Source: Deltaproteobacteria bacterium
GTDB taxonomy: Bacteria > Desulfobacterota > Binatia > HRBIN30 > JACQVA1
DNA length: 64,000 bases
Direction of reading: 5' to 3'
NCBI GenBank assembly: GCA_016210005.1
Contig: JACQVA010000008.1
Coordinates: 74,625-138,624 of the forward strand
A model generated the notes under the pieces. That model saw only the letters and a program-made list of their open reading frames with translations. It had not been told where the DNA came from and did not search any database. Below, one piece after another: positions 33,885-43,466 of this stretch. Position 1 is the first letter of the stretch. The number at the start of each line of letters is the position of its first letter. The translations under genes and the position numbers were made by a program.

Positions 33885-36800
33885 CTACGGCACCATCGTC
33901 GGCGTCGGCGGAATCGTTCCGTCAGCCATCACGCAGATCATGCCGCAGCCGCCAGGGCAATCGTCGTCCGGGCAGTGGTAGGCCTGGTCCGGCCCGCAGC
34001 GCGGCGGTGTGCAGGCGGGAAAGGGCGTCGGCGTCGGGGTCTTCATGCCCGGCGTGCAGTCGGACGGCAGAACATCACAGGCTGTGGCCTCGGGTGTCGG
34101 GGGCACGAACTCGCGCGTGTTGTTGTCCTCTCGGCTTTCCGCCACCCAGCCCCCAGCGTCGGCGACGACTACTGCCGGCGCCACGTAGGGGGTTTCGAGA
34201 CATTGCTCATCGCCGGCGGCCAAGCCGCTGAAATACAGCGCCAGCCCCCCGTTCACCGAGACATAGAAGGATCCCGACGGCGCCTCGCCTTGATTGGCGA
34301 CGCACACCGCCATCGCCGGTCTGGGGTAGCAGTTGTCCAGCAGGCAGCCGCTCAGCCGGACGTCGCTCGGGATCAAGTCCGGCAGCTGCTCGGGCGGCAA
34401 GCCGTCACAGGGGTCTTTGGTGCAGGCGTCGCACTGGCCGTCCGCGGTGAAGTGGTCTGCCGGGCACCAGGAGAAGGCCAGTGGTGACATGCTGTAGCGC
34501 GCGAGCATGCAACACTTCTCCTGCGTCGTGAGTTCGGGCGAGCCCGCGCTACAGTCCTGTGAGCCGTAGAAGCAGGCGCCTTCAGGCGGCGGCGTCGGCA
34601 GCGGGGTGACGCAAGTGGTACCGCAACCACCGGGGCACTCGCCCGGGCAGTAGTACACTTGTCCCGGTGCGCACGGCGGCGGCGTGCAGACCGGGCGCGG
34701 CGAACGCGTCGGAGTGGAAGTCGGCAGCGGCCCGCCGGGGGTGCAGGTGGGTGGCGGGGTCGCTGTCGGCGGCGGCGGCACGAAGAACATCTGCCGGTTG
34801 TTGGTTTCGTCGCTCTCCGCCACCGTACCGGTGATGTCGGCGGCGGCGATCACATCGAGGTAGAACAGGCCCGGGCGCGAGATGCAGCGCTGCTCGCCGG
34901 CAGCCAGACCGGCCACCGTGAACTTGTCTTCCCCTGCTCCCGAACTGGCCGCCAGCGAAACGACGAACGGGCCCGCCGCGCCGGCGCCCTGGTTGGCGAC
35001 GCAAACATCGACCAGCGGCGACGGCAGGTGCTGGTAATCACTTATGCACGCTGGCGCGGGCGGCAGGTTCAGTGTGGCGCTGAGCGGAACCAAATCCGCA
35101 AGCGGCGGGGCCACGTGCCCCGCCGGCAGTACGGTTAGCGTGATGCTGACTACCGGGTCGTAGTAGAGATAGAAGCGGCCGTAAATGGTGTAGGTACCCG
35201 GCGCCACCGCGGTGCCGGTCTCGTCCTTGAGATCCCAGAACGCGCGCAGCTGGTATTTGACTTCGGCATCGTCGCGGCCCGGCGCACCCAGCGGCAGGAA
35301 GGGGTCGCCGCAGCCTTCCTCGCGAATCGTCCGCACGCGCGTCTCGCCTTGGTAAACGTACAGATCGAGGCAGGGGTCGAACACGCCGCCGTGCGGTTGG
35401 GTCTCCGTCACGGTGTAGCGCAACGTCGCCACCCCCGGCTGGCTGTACTGGGCGCAGTCCGATTCCAGCACCACCCGGTTGAAGTCGTCAGACCACACCC
35501 CACGATTGACATTGGCCGGATCGCAATAACCGATTTCGCTGGTCTCGAACACCTCCAGCCCTTCTTGATTGCTCTGCTTGCCGGCCAACTCCGCCCACAC
35601 CTTGACAATGCCCGCGGCCCGGGCGGTGAACACACCCGCGGAGTCAAAACCACCGACCGATGGATCACTGCTGTGCCAGGTCGCCTCTTTGGTGACGTCA
35701 CGGGCAAAGCCGACATCGTAGAAGCCGGTGGCGCGGAAGAAGCGCTGGTCGCCTTTGCCCACCACCCGTTCGCCGCCCTCCTGGTAGATCGAGAGCGAGA
35801 CCAGGGTGGCGTCGTTGACCACGTGGACGCCGACGAGGTTACTGCTGACTTCACCGAGGGTGGCGGTAATGGTCGCATCACCGGCGGCGACCGCGCTCAT
35901 CACGCCCGCAGCGTCGATCGGGGCGGCGTCATCGTTGTTCGAGCGCCAGGTGACCTTGTCGGTAGCATCTTCCCAGGCGCCGGTGTCGTACTGCGCCGTC
36001 GCCCGGAATTGCAGCGTGTCACCCCGCAACACGGTGATGCTGTAACCGCAATCGAAGCAGGGCTCCGGCCGCATGCCGTCGGCACCGACGCGCGCGTCGA
36101 TCACCGCGAAGCCGTCGTTGTTGGCGTAGATCGACAGCGCCACCACCGTGGGTTCGGTGACCACCCGGATGTCGGTCGCTTCACTCACCACACCGCTCAA
36201 GGAAGCGCTAAGCTTGGTGGTGCCGGCCTGCTTGGCGGTGAACAGCCCGGCAACTACCTCGCCGATCTCCGGCGGGACGAGCTGCCAGGCGACCTCGTCG
36301 GTGATGTCCTCGTAGTAGCCGTCATCGAATTCACCGGTGGCCTGGAACTGGATCGTTGCCCCGATTTGCACCACCTGCGTGCAATTGGGCGCCGGCAGGA
36401 TGCCGGTTGCCGGCGGGTCAGTAACCGGCGGCCGGGTGTCGTCACGTGGGGCGCCCATGGTGTAGATGCAGGAAGCGTTTTGGACATAGATCCGGCGCAG
36501 CGCCGGCCGGGCCATGACCGTGAGCGGCCACGGCGCACTGGTGAGGTCACCGACCGTTGCAGTCAGCGAGGTGGTGCCGAGCGCCAGCGCCGAGACCGCG
36601 CCCCACGAGTCGATGGTGGCAACGCTCTCGCTCGACGAGCGCCAGTCGGCCAGATAAGTGACGTCGAGGGTGGTGCCGTCCGACAGCCTGGCGGTGGCAT
36701 AGAAGGAGCCGCTTTGGCCGAGAACCAGTTGTGTCGGGCCGTTGGCGATGAAGATCTCGGTGACCTCCAGCGTATCAAAGCGGCCGTCGCCGTCGCTGTC

Positions 36801-37448
36801 GATCAGCGTGCGGCTCCAGTCGCTCAGCTCCACCACGCGGCCGTCGCGGGTGACCAGGCGCGTGCCGTTGGGGCCGACCACGTCACGCATCTGCGCGCCG
36901 TCGAGCGTGTAGGTGGAGATCGACTTCACCAGACCCCACGACATCTCGGCGACGACCTCCGCCGCGCCGCCGTCCCCGACTGTGAACGGCACACTGACCG
37001 AAGCCAGATTGCCATCGAGGGTGCGGCTCACTTGCAGGGTGTAGCGGCCAGGCGCCAAACCGGCGATGACGAAGCGGCCGTCACTGCCGGTCACGCCCGC
37101 CTGGTCCGCGCCGATCACCGTCCAGTCGGCATGCGACAGCGCGCGATCGAACGATGCCTTCTCCGGGTTGCCTTCCCAGAAGGCCGGGGGCGCCCCGAGC
37201 GCGTCACTGCCCGAGCCGACCGAGCGCTGCACTACCAGCAGTCCGTTGACGGCGCTGGCGGAGGCCTGTGTCGGTGTCCTCGTCACCGTGACCGTCGCCG
37301 TCACGCCCTGTGTCGGCGTCGCCGCGCCGGTCCTTGTCGCGGTCGGGGTCGGCCCGAGATCAATGTCCGAGCCACCGCAGGCGGCGGCGAACAACGCCAA
37401 TGTCGCCACCAGACTCCAGTTGGTCCACTCTGGCCTCCGTTGCGTCAT
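33885..37448 (-). CDS. Giant multi-domain lipoprotein (Ig-like BIG_2 repeats, CARDB repeats, Cys-rich linkers)
   Basis: An 1187-residue exported lipoprotein: hydrophobic SLVATLALFAA followed by a lipobox Cys (FAAAC). A Thr-Pro linker and a SpaA-like domain come first. About four bacterial Ig-like (BIG_2) repeats follow, each ending in patterns such as AVSALALGTTSLTATVG or GVFTARAAGIVKVWAEL. Next is a BsuPI-like beta domain, then two CARDB-like repeats (LNLPPAPAC..., DVRLSGCLLDNC...), each followed by a Cys-rich Thr-Pro tail (CTPPPCAPGQVYYCPGECPG; CTPPRCGPDQAYHCPDDDCP). The duplicated CARDB-plus-tail block suggests internal duplication. It is probably surface or periplasmic, for adhesion or as a scaffold. 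It is divergent from an XRE regulator. Confidence 0.85.
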   Translation of the reverse strand: MTQRRPEWTNWSLVATLALFAAACGGSDIDLGPTPTATRTGAATPTQGVTATVTVTRTPTQASASAVNGLLVVQRSVGSGSDALGAPPAFWEGNPEKASFDRALSHADWTVIGADQAGVTGSDGRFVIAGLAPGRYTLQVSRTLDGNLASVSVPFTVGDGGAAEVVAEMSWGLVKSISTYTLDGAQMRDVVGPNGTRLVTRDGRVVELSDWSRTLIDSDGDGRFDTLEVTEIFIANGPTQLVLGQSGSFYATARLSDGTTLDVTYLADWRSSSESVATIDSWGAVSALALGTTSLTATVGDLTSAPWPLTVMARPALRRIYVQNASCIYTMGAPRDDTRPPVTDPPATGILPAPNCTQVVQIGATIQFQATGEFDDGYYEDITDEVAWQLVPPEIGEVVAGLFTAKQAGTTKLSASLSGVVSEATDIRVVTEPTVVALSIYANNDGFAVIDARVGADGMRPEPCFDCGYSITVLRGDTLQFRATAQYDTGAWEDATDKVTWRSNNDDAAPIDAAGVMSAVAAGDATITATLGEVSSNLVGVHVVNDATLVSLSIYQEGGERVVGKGDQRFFRATGFYDVGFARDVTKEATWHSSDPSVGGFDSAGVFTARAAGIVKVWAELAGKQSNQEGLEVFETSEIGYCDPANVNRGVWSDDFNRVVLESDCAQYSQPGVATLRYTVTETQPHGGVFDPCLDLYVYQGETRVRTIREEGCGDPFLPLGAPGRDDAEVKYQLRAFWDLKDETGTAVAPGTYTIYGRFYLYYDPVVSITLTVLPAGHVAPPLADLVPLSATLNLPPAPACISDYQHLPSPLVDVCVANQGAGAAGPFVVSLAASSGAGEDKFTVAGLAAGEQRCISRPGLFYLDVIAAADITGTVAESDETNNRQMFFVPPPPTATPPPTCTPGGPLPTSTPTRSPRPVCTPPPCAPGQVYYCPGECPGGCGTTCVTPLPTPPPEGACFYGSQDCSAGSPELTTQEKCCMLARYSMSPLAFSWCPADHFTADGQCDACTKDPCDGLPPEQLPDLIPSDVRLSGCLLDNCYPRPAMAVCVANQGEAPSGSFYVSVNGGLALYFSGLAAGDEQCLETPYVAPAVVVADAGGWVAESREDNNTREFVPPTPEATACDVLPSDCTPGMKTPTPTPFPACTPPRCGPDQAYHCPDDDCPGGCGMICVMADGTIPPTPTMVP

Positions 37449-37514
37449 CGCTACACTCCTTCCCGTTCGTTCAGCGCTACGATCGGCGGGCTGCAATCAG
37501 CCCTCACGCTTCTC

Positions 37515-37543
37515 CAACTAAACAAGTTTTGTTTGCTTGTCAA
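37515..37543 (-). promoter_or_regulatory. Candidate sigma-70 promoter of the giant lipoprotein gene
   Basis: On the minus strand a perfect TTGACA (37543-37538) is followed after 17 bp by TAGTTG (37520-37515), a weak -10. The -35 lies inside the 15-bp palindrome TTGCTTGTCAAGCAA, so binding of a dimeric repressor there would occlude it. Start of transcription would be ~60 bp before the ATG. Confidence 0.4.
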
Positions 37544-37557
37544 GCAAGTTTTATTTG
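37523..37557. promoter_or_regulatory. AT-rich operator-like region: palindrome plus direct repeats
   Basis: The 15-bp palindrome TTGCTTG-T-CAAGCAA (37533-37547) is overlapped by two near-identical direct repeats, CAAGTTTTGTTTG (37523-37535) and CAAGTTTTATTTG (37545-37557), whose starts are 22 bp (two helical turns) apart. The stretch is strikingly AT-rich for this genome. It lies between two divergent starts, one of which encodes a DNA-binding protein, as expected for an autoregulated operator. Confidence 0.6.
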
Positions 37558-37563
37558 GCTAGG

Positions 37564-38382
37564 ATGCGGCTCATGGCTGCTGGGGTCCCGGCCGGCAAGG
37601 GCATCAGGGATGTGTTCTACGAGACCCGTGTGCTCATGGGGCGGGATTTCACTGTGCGTCGCTTTGCCGAAGAGGTACTCGGCGGCAGCGTCGATCCGGT
37701 CATGCTCGGCTACATCGAGAAGGGCAAGCGGTTTCCGAGCGAGGCGCTGGTGCGCCGGCTGGCCGCCATCCGCAAGCAGGACGCGCACGAGCTGCTCGCG
37801 CTGTTGTGGCGTGACCGCATTGTCTACGCCTTCGGCAAGGAGCTGCGCCGTGTGCTGCATGCACCCAAGGGCGTCGCCGGGGTCGAGGACGCGGAGTTGG
37901 CGGTGGTGGTCAGCCAAGCCATCGCGGCCTTGCCGGACGATGGCGGCTGGATTGCGACGGCGCGCTGGCGCGAGCAATTTCGCGCGGCGCCCAAGCGCGG
38001 GGCGAAAAAGCGGGCGGTGTCCGGTGTCCTCGCCCAGGAGGTCGAGAGCACACTGCGCGAGCGCGGCCTGATCGAAGTGCGCGCCGGCAAGGTGCGCCGG
38101 CGCGGCCGCCATTTCGTCGCCACCGACGTGCGGGAACGCCAAGCGCTGGCGCTGGAGTTCTGCACCCTGTTCGCCAAGGGGTTGCTCGACAAGTTGGCGT
38201 TGCCCGACGCCGACACCGGTACTTACGTGCGCAATCACTATCTGCACCTCGACCGCGCCCGGCTGGCGGAGTTCCAGAAGCGACTCGACGACAGCCTGCG
38301 CCAACTCGCCGAGGAGTTCGCTACTGACGCCTCGGCGCAGACCGATTTCATGAACGTGCTGGTAACGGCGACGCCGTTGTGA
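37564..38382 (+). CDS. XRE-type transcriptional regulator with helical C-terminal domain
   Basis: A 272-residue regulator. Residues ~10-75 form an XRE-like helix-turn-helix (DFTVRRFAEEVLGGS, LGYIEKGKRFPSEALVRRLA). The C-terminal region (~165-272), with VRNHYLHLDRARLAEFQKRL and a terminal TDFMNVLVTATPL, recalls the DUF4423/TIGR02147 group. That group is often found beside lipoproteins in deltaproteobacteria; the link is tentative. It probably binds the AT-rich palindrome in front of it and controls both divergent units. The ATG at MRLMAAG is taken; MAAGVPAG three codons on is possible. It lies 6 bp before a lipoprotein gene. Confidence 0.7.
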   Translation: MRLMAAGVPAGKGIRDVFYETRVLMGRDFTVRRFAEEVLGGSVDPVMLGYIEKGKRFPSEALVRRLAAIRKQDAHELLALLWRDRIVYAFGKELRRVLHAPKGVAGVEDAELAVVVSQAIAALPDDGGWIATARWREQFRAAPKRGAKKRAVSGVLAQEVESTLRERGLIEVRAGKVRRRGRHFVATDVRERQALALEFCTLFAKGLLDKLALPDADTGTYVRNHYLHLDRARLAEFQKRLDDSLRQLAEEFATDASAQTDFMNVLVTATPL

Positions 38383-38388
38383 GAGGCC

Positions 38389-39237
38389 ATGATGGTTTTG
38401 CTACCGATCATACCCGAGTACGCAGAAGCCGCGGCCATGAGCGGCAGCCGGAATCGGCGCCGCCTTGGTGGATCGCGGGTCTTGGCTGAAGCCCGCGCCT
38501 TCGGGCTCCTCTCAACTCTGGCTTTCGTGCTGGCAGCCTGTACCGGCAGCGGTTCGAGCGGGTTCGACATCAATGCAGAGGGCGCCGCTATCACTCAGGC
38601 GCTGCAAGAGCAGCGCTGCGTGGACTTCGAAGGGCTCACCATCTGTCCGGCCGACGTCACGCCGACGCCGGTGAATCCGACGACAACCCCGACGCCAACA
38701 GCGACTCCCAGTCCGTTCACGACACCCACCCTGGGGCCGGGACCGACCGCGTCCCCGACCATCGTCCCATCGACGCGCGTGCCCACGCCGGCCGCCTCCG
38801 CTACCGCAACGCCGGTCGTGATCGTCCCCACGCCGGGCATGAGCATCGACACCGGGCTGGAGAAGGACGCGCCGATCGCCTGCGTGGCGCTGGCGGCGGA
38901 TACCGGGTGCGGCTTGACACTGACCTTTACCGCGCAAGGCTTCCCACCAGAGGCGGTCTTCCGCGTCGCCGTGCGCACGCTTGATCCGGTCAGCCCGTGG
39001 ACGATCGGCGGCGAGGCGCGGCCCGGTGCCGACACCCACGGCGCGCCGGACTTCGAGGGCCCAGTGGCGGTGCAGGTACCGGCGGCGACACCGGGCCGCA
39101 GTACCCGCGTGCAGATCGCAGTCTTGGTGTTCTTGACCGCCGATGGATCAGTGCCGCCGCAAGTCGAGCGGCTCGCCGACAGCGGCGCGGACTTCGCCTA
39201 TGTCACCGAAGAGCTGCTCTTACTGCCGGAGTCGTAA
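38389..39237 (+). CDS. Lipoprotein with Thr-Pro linker, unknown function
   Basis: Up to 282 residues. The signal region AFGLLSTLAFVLAAC is a lipoprotein signal with its lipobox Cys. A ~70-residue linker of TPTPT/ATP type follows, then a beta-rich ~130-residue domain (GLEKDAPIACVALAADTGCG to the end). Start is uncertain: ATG 38389 follows the regulator stop closely, whereas ATG 38437 gives a more usual signal peptide (MSGSRNRRRLGG) but lacks a ribosome site. It is co-directional with the XRE regulator (6-bp gap), suggesting that regulator and lipoprotein form one unit. No family recognised. Confidence 0.65.
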   Translation: MMVLLPIIPEYAEAAAMSGSRNRRRLGGSRVLAEARAFGLLSTLAFVLAACTGSGSSGFDINAEGAAITQALQEQRCVDFEGLTICPADVTPTPVNPTTTPTPTATPSPFTTPTLGPGPTASPTIVPSTRVPTPAASATATPVVIVPTPGMSIDTGLEKDAPIACVALAADTGCGLTLTFTAQGFPPEAVFRVAVRTLDPVSPWTIGGEARPGADTHGAPDFEGPVAVQVPAATPGRSTRVQIAVLVFLTADGSVPPQVERLADSGADFAYVTEELLLLPES

Positions 39238-39562
39238 GGAGGCGGACGCGGCTTCGGTAACTGCTGATCCGCCGACCCGTGGGCCGCGCAGCGGCCTGGG
39301 CTCCGTTTCTACTCGGGGCGATGCCGCAAGACGTGAATTACTTCCTCGTTAGCGTAATGACCTTATCGTCGATTCAAGGTTCCGGCTTCGGTGATCTCCG
39401 ATAGCTGGGGTCGGGCAGGGGCAGTGCACCGGGAGCGCGGGCGCGTGCACATCCTGAGTTTGCCGTGAGCGGGCGACGCAGGATGCCCCAGGGCGTTGAC
39501 GGCGGCGGGCTCCGAGTTGTAGGGTTCGGCCCGGAAGATTACGCCCTTTTAGGAGAACAGTC
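39238..39562. other. Intergenic region before the aldolase gene
   Basis: A 325-bp gap with no supported gene. It must hold the promoter of the aldolase-glpX pair. A TTGACG at 39496-39501 is the only -35-like hexamer noted and has no good -10 partner. An AGGAG ribosome site (39551-39555) lies 7 bp before the aldolase ATG. Confidence 0.5.
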
Positions 39563-40486
39563 ATGACCGAACGTACGCGTGAAATCCTCAGCTGGTACCG
39601 CAGTGACACGCCCGGCACGCTCACCAACATCGCTCGGCTTCTCAATCACGGCCGACTCGGCGGCACCGGTAAGCTGGTTATCCTGCCGGTTGATCAAGGA
39701 TTCGAGCACGGGCCGGCCCGCAGCTTCGCGCCCAACCCCGCGGGCTACGATCCGCGCTACCACTTCGAGTTGGCCCTGGCCGCCGGGTGTAACGCCTACG
39801 CTGCCCCACTCGGCTTCATCGAGGCCGGCGCGGCCGAATTCGCCGGCGAGATCCCGCTCATCCTCAAGCTCAACAATTCGGACTCGTTGTTTGGCGGCGC
39901 CGACCCTTGCCCGGCCATCACCGGCAGTGTCGACGACGCGCTGCGCCTGGGCTGCGCGGCGATCGGCTTCACGATCTATCCGGCTTCGTCGGCCCGTAAC
40001 GAAATGTACGGACAGATTCGTGCCCTGTCCGAGGAAGCCAAGCGCAAGGGGCTGGCTGTCGTGGTGTGGTCGTACCCGCGCGGTTCGGGTATCTCCAAGG
40101 AAGGCGAAACCGCCATTGACGTGATTGCCTACGCCGCGCAGATCGCCGCTCAGCTCGGTGCCCACCTCATCAAGGTGAAGCCGCCCACGGCACACCTCGA
40201 GCAGTCGGCGGCCAAGAAGGTCTACGAAAAGGAGCGCATCCCGATCGCCACTCTGGCAGAGCGCGTCCGCCACGTGGTGCAAGGCGCCTTCAACGGCCGG
40301 CGCATCGTCATTTTCTCCGGCGGCGAAGCGAAGGAGACCTCGGCCATCCTCGACGAGATCCGCGCCATCCGCGACGGCGGCGGTTTCGGATCGATCATCG
40401 GGCGCAACAGCTTTCAGCGGCCGAAGGATGAGGCGGTCAAGTTCTTGCACACCGTCATGGACATTTACGCGGGCACGGCCAAGTAG
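39563..40486 (+). CDS. Class I fructose-bisphosphate aldolase, archaeal (DhnA/FbaB) type
   Basis: A 307-residue DeoC/LacD-fold aldolase. [12 protein letters not shown] near the N-terminus is characteristic of DhnA-type class I aldolases. The Schiff-base Lys is expected in [11 protein letters not shown], and phosphate-binding glycines in FSGGEAKE and [14 protein letters not shown]. It cleaves or forms fructose 1,6-bisphosphate without a metal. A class II FBPase (glpX) follows after 47 bp on the same strand, so the pair favours gluconeogenesis. AGGAG lies 7 bp before the ATG. Confidence 0.93.
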   Translation: MTERTREILSWYRSDTPGTLTNIARLLNHGRLGGTGKLVILPVDQGFEHGPARSFAPNPAGYDPRYHFELALAAGCNAYAAPLGFIEAGAAEFAGEIPLILKLNNSDSLFGGADPCPAITGSVDDALRLGCAAIGFTIYPASSARNEMYGQIRALSEEAKRKGLAVVVWSYPRGSGISKEGETAIDVIAYAAQIAAQLGAHLIKVKPPTAHLEQSAAKKVYEKERIPIATLAERVRHVVQGAFNGRRIVIFSGGEAKETSAILDEIRAIRDGGGFGSIIGRNSFQRPKDEAVKFLHTVMDIYAGTAK

Positions 40487-40533
40487 CCGGCCACGTGCCA
40501 CCAGCCCGGCTTTCGGCAGAAGGGGGTCGCATC

Positions 40534-41529
40534 ATGCCCATTGAACAGATGTTGTCGCGGGAATTCCTGCGGGTGGTCGAGTTGGCGGCCGTGGCTGCGG
40601 CCCGAACGATGGGGCAGGGAGAGCGCCACCATTCGGACGATGTCGCCGTCGAGGCGATGCGCAAGGCGATGGATACGCTGCCGATGCGCGGCGAGATCGT
40701 CATCGGCGAGGGCGAGCGGGATGAAGCGCCGATGCTCTTCATCGGCGAGAAGGTCGGCCGTGGCAAGAGCGATGATCCGGAGGTCGCCATCGCCGTCGAT
40801 CCGCTGGAGGGCACCAACCTGTGCGCCACCGGCTCGCCCGGCGCGATCGCCGTCTTGGCGGCCTCGAACAAGGGTGGCCTGCTCAATGCGCCCGATTGCT
40901 ACATGGAGAAGATCATCGTCGGCCCGGCAGCCAAAGGCGCGGTGCACCTTGACGCCTCCGTGGCGCAGAATCTCAAGGCGATCGCGGCCCGCTTGCACCG
41001 CGCCGTCTCCGACTTGGTGGTGATCGTGCTCGATCGGCCTCGGCACGAGAAACTGATCAAGGAAATTCGCGCCGCCGGCGCGCGCATCCGGCTGATCTCG
41101 GACGGCGACTTGTCGGCCGGGATCTCGGCCGCGGTGCGTGGGACCAACGTGCACGCGGTGATGGGAACCGGGGGCGCGCCCGAAGGCGTGCTCACCGCCG
41201 CCGCCCTGCGCTGCCTCAACGGCGGCATGGAAGGCCGCCTGGTCCAGGCTAAGCCCGGCGACCAGGAGCGCGAGAAGTTCGAGGCGCGCTTGAAGTCGAT
41301 GGGGATCGTCGACCCCAACCGCATCTACACCGAGCGCGAACTGGCGCCCGGACCCGAGATCATCTTCGCCGCCAGCGGCGTCACCGACGGTGCAATGCTC
41401 AAGGGCGTGCGTTTCTTCGGTCACGGCTTTCGTACCAACTCGCTGGTGATTTCGCTGCGCGACCGCATGGTGCGCTTCGTCGATACCGTGCACCTGAGCG
41501 ACGCCCCGGACGCGGTCGTCGAATTCTGA
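40534..41529 (+). CDS. glpX: Class II fructose-1,6-bisphosphatase
   Basis: A 331-residue GlpX, the normal length. Metal and phosphate-binding motifs are intact: [19 protein letters not shown] and [17 protein letters not shown], with [19 protein letters not shown] later. It hydrolyses fructose 1,6-bisphosphate to fructose 6-phosphate with Mg2+ or Mn2+ in gluconeogenesis. The start ATG ([10 protein letters not shown]) follows an AGAAGGGGG ribosome site; an in-frame start 13 codons upstream is unlikely. It converges on the M20 amidohydrolase gene. Confidence 0.95.
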   Translation: MPIEQMLSREFLRVVELAAVAAARTMGQGERHHSDDVAVEAMRKAMDTLPMRGEIVIGEGERDEAPMLFIGEKVGRGKSDDPEVAIAVDPLEGTNLCATGSPGAIAVLAASNKGGLLNAPDCYMEKIIVGPAAKGAVHLDASVAQNLKAIAARLHRAVSDLVVIVLDRPRHEKLIKEIRAAGARIRLISDGDLSAGISAAVRGTNVHAVMGTGGAPEGVLTAAALRCLNGGMEGRLVQAKPGDQEREKFEARLKSMGIVDPNRIYTERELAPGPEIIFAASGVTDGAMLKGVRFFGHGFRTNSLVISLRDRMVRFVDTVHLSDAPDAVVEF

Positions 41530-41549
41530 GCCGAAGTGCTCGGCGCTGG

Positions 41550-42731
41550 TTACTGCTGCTCGAATGCGGCGCGGGCGGCGGCGCGCAGTTCGGGCCGGCA
41601 CAGCACGTCGAGCACGGTCATGGCCAGCGCCTTGGCCCCGTCGAGAACGGCCTGATCGCCCGAGGGCGAGACCGCGTAGGCGGCGAACTCGCTGGAGTGC
41701 AGCGGCACGTGCGCCGGGGCCGCGGCGATCATCGGGTGGATCGCCGGCACCAGTTTGCTGATGTTGCCCATATCGGTACTGCCGCTGACTGCCGCCGGCA
41801 GCGTGCGCAGGTCGCGCACCACTCGCCCCAAGCGCTGCACATTGGCGGCGTAGGCGGCCGCCAGCGGCTGATTGCTGTCCATGTCGGAGTACTGCTCCCC
41901 GAGCCAGTGATGCTCCAACTGCGCGCCGGTGGCTTCCGCGCCGGCGCGAAAGCAGCCCAGCACGCGCGCCTTGAGCTTCTCCAGCCGCGCCTCGGTGGCG
42001 GCGCGGATGTAGAACAGGCCGGCGCTGCGCTCGGGAACGATGTTCGGGGCCTGGCCGCCATCGGTGATGATGCCGTGGACCCGTTCGCTCTCGCGGATGT
42101 GCTGGCGCAAGTGGCTGATCGAGTTGTAGGCGGTGATCAACGCATCGAGGGCGTTGACCCCGCGGTGCGGAAACGCCGCGGCATGCGCCGCCTTGCCGCG
42201 GTACTCGACCGCCACCGTCGCCACCGCCAACACTTTCATCGCCGGCAGGTCCAGTCCGGCGGGGTGCACCATCATTGCGGCATCGATGCCGTCGAAGGCG
42301 CCGCGCTTGGCCATCAGGATCTTGCCGCCGCCGCCCTCTTCGGCGGGCGTTCCCAGCACCACCACGCTGCCGTGGCAGTGAGCGATAACGCTGGCCAGGG
42401 CCGCGCCCGCGCCGGCACCGGCAGTAGCGATGATGTTGTGACCGCAACCGTGGCCGATACCCGGCAGGGCATCGTACTCGCACAGCACGGCCACGCAGGG
42501 GGCACCGCTGCCGAGGCGCGCGACGAAGGCCGTGGGCAAGTCGCAGGCGCCGCGCTCGACCGCGAAACCGGCTTGCTCCAGGTAGTCGGCGAGCCAGCCG
42601 CTGGCCTGATGCTCGGCAAATACTAACTCCGGGTGAGCGTAGATGCGCCGGCTGAGTGCCAGCAGGGTGTCGCGCTCGCGCTCGACCGCGGCGCAGACGG
42701 CAGCTTTGAGCTCGGTGACGGACTCGCTCAC
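41550..42731 (-). CDS. M20-family metallo-amidohydrolase
   Basis: A 393-residue M20D-type peptidase/amidohydrolase, similar to p-aminobenzoyl-glutamate or N-acyl-amino-acid hydrolases. RRIYAHPELVFAE, YDALPGIGHGCGHNII (metal Cys/His), TPAEEGGGGK (general-base Glu) and MMVHPAG follow the family order, as does HAAAFPHRGVNALDA of the lid domain. It releases an amino acid from an amide in the cytoplasm; the substrate is unknown. It is separated from the HEAT-repeat gene by 7 bp on the same strand, the last of a minus-strand run. Confidence 0.9.
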   Translation of the reverse strand: MSESVTELKAAVCAAVERERDTLLALSRRIYAHPELVFAEHQASGWLADYLEQAGFAVERGACDLPTAFVARLGSGAPCVAVLCEYDALPGIGHGCGHNIIATAGAGAGAALASVIAHCHGSVVVLGTPAEEGGGGKILMAKRGAFDGIDAAMMVHPAGLDLPAMKVLAVATVAVEYRGKAAHAAAFPHRGVNALDALITAYNSISHLRQHIRESERVHGIITDGGQAPNIVPERSAGLFYIRAATEARLEKLKARVLGCFRAGAEATGAQLEHHWLGEQYSDMDSNQPLAAAYAANVQRLGRVVRDLRTLPAAVSGSTDMGNISKLVPAIHPMIAAAPAHVPLHSSEFAAYAVSPSGDQAVLDGAKALAMTVLDVLCRPELRAAARAAFEQQ

Positions 42732-42738
42732 ATCGCCC

Positions 42739-43464
42739 TCATCGCCCAGGCCTGGCGCCGCCGCCTGCGGGCTCCTGCTGATACATGTGCTCCATGTCGA
42801 GTACGCCTTCGGCCAGCGCCCGAACGTCGTCGTCTTCGTCGCTCAGAGCCCGCTGGACCGCGGCCAACGTCACCTCACCGCCGCGGTCGGCCAGCACCCC
42901 CAGCGCCTCGAAGCGGATCTCCGCGCTGGCGTCGTCGAGAGCGGCCTGAATGGCTTCGACCGGCTCGTCGCCTTCGAAGTCACCGAGCATCTCGACGGCC
43001 GCCAGCCGGACATCCTCGTTCTCGTCGCCGAGAGCCTGCGCCAGTACCGGCACTGCCGCCGGGTCCTCGGAACCGCCCAGCAACATCACCGCCATCAGCC
43101 GTTTATCCGGATCGGGATCAGCCGTGACCATTTGTTTGAGGGTCTCTAAGTCCGGCTCGTCATCGAGCCACGAAGGGGTGGCCGGGACCTCGAGTTCCGG
43201 CTCCACTTCGGGCCGCAGCGCCACCCGGCCGCCGGGCAGCGCGCGGGCTCTGAACTCGCTGTCCGCCTGGCCGCTCTCAACGCGACCGCCGCGGCTACCT
43301 CGCAACTGCGCCAGGCGATCGTGCACGCGCTGGCTGCGGGGCGCCGGCCGCTGGGGCCGCGCCACCTCGTCGGGCTGGCGCCGCCAGCTCAGCCACATCA
43401 CCAACGTCAGCAATACCACCGCCACCCCCGCACCGATCTTCACGCCAAGGGGCCATGACTTCAT
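42739..43464 (-). CDS. Membrane-anchored HEAT-repeat protein
   Basis: A 241-residue protein. One N-terminal TM helix (VKIGAGVAVVLLTLVMWLSW) is followed by a basic Pro-rich linker. Residues ~125-225 then carry about three HEAT/PBS-lyase-like repeats (DKRLMAVMLLGGSEDPAAVP, VRLAAVEMLGDFEGDEPVEA, IRFEALGVLADRG, VRALAEGVLDMEH). Such scaffolds mediate protein-protein contacts. The start is ATG, 2 bp after the stop of the methyltransferase-fusion gene, so it is probably translated from the same message. Function unknown. Confidence 0.82.
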   Translation of the reverse strand: MKSWPLGVKIGAGVAVVLLTLVMWLSWRRQPDEVARPQRPAPRSQRVHDRLAQLRGSRGGRVESGQADSEFRARALPGGRVALRPEVEPELEVPATPSWLDDEPDLETLKQMVTADPDPDKRLMAVMLLGGSEDPAAVPVLAQALGDENEDVRLAAVEMLGDFEGDEPVEAIQAALDDASAEIRFEALGVLADRGGEVTLAAVQRALSDEDDDVRALAEGVLDMEHMYQQEPAGGGARPGR

Positions 43465-43466
43465 GA

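Noticed and set aside
35349-37562. Long plus-strand open frame opposite the giant lipoprotein
   Set aside because: The minus frame has a lipobox, BIG_2 and CARDB repeats; the plus frame has none and shows shadow composition.
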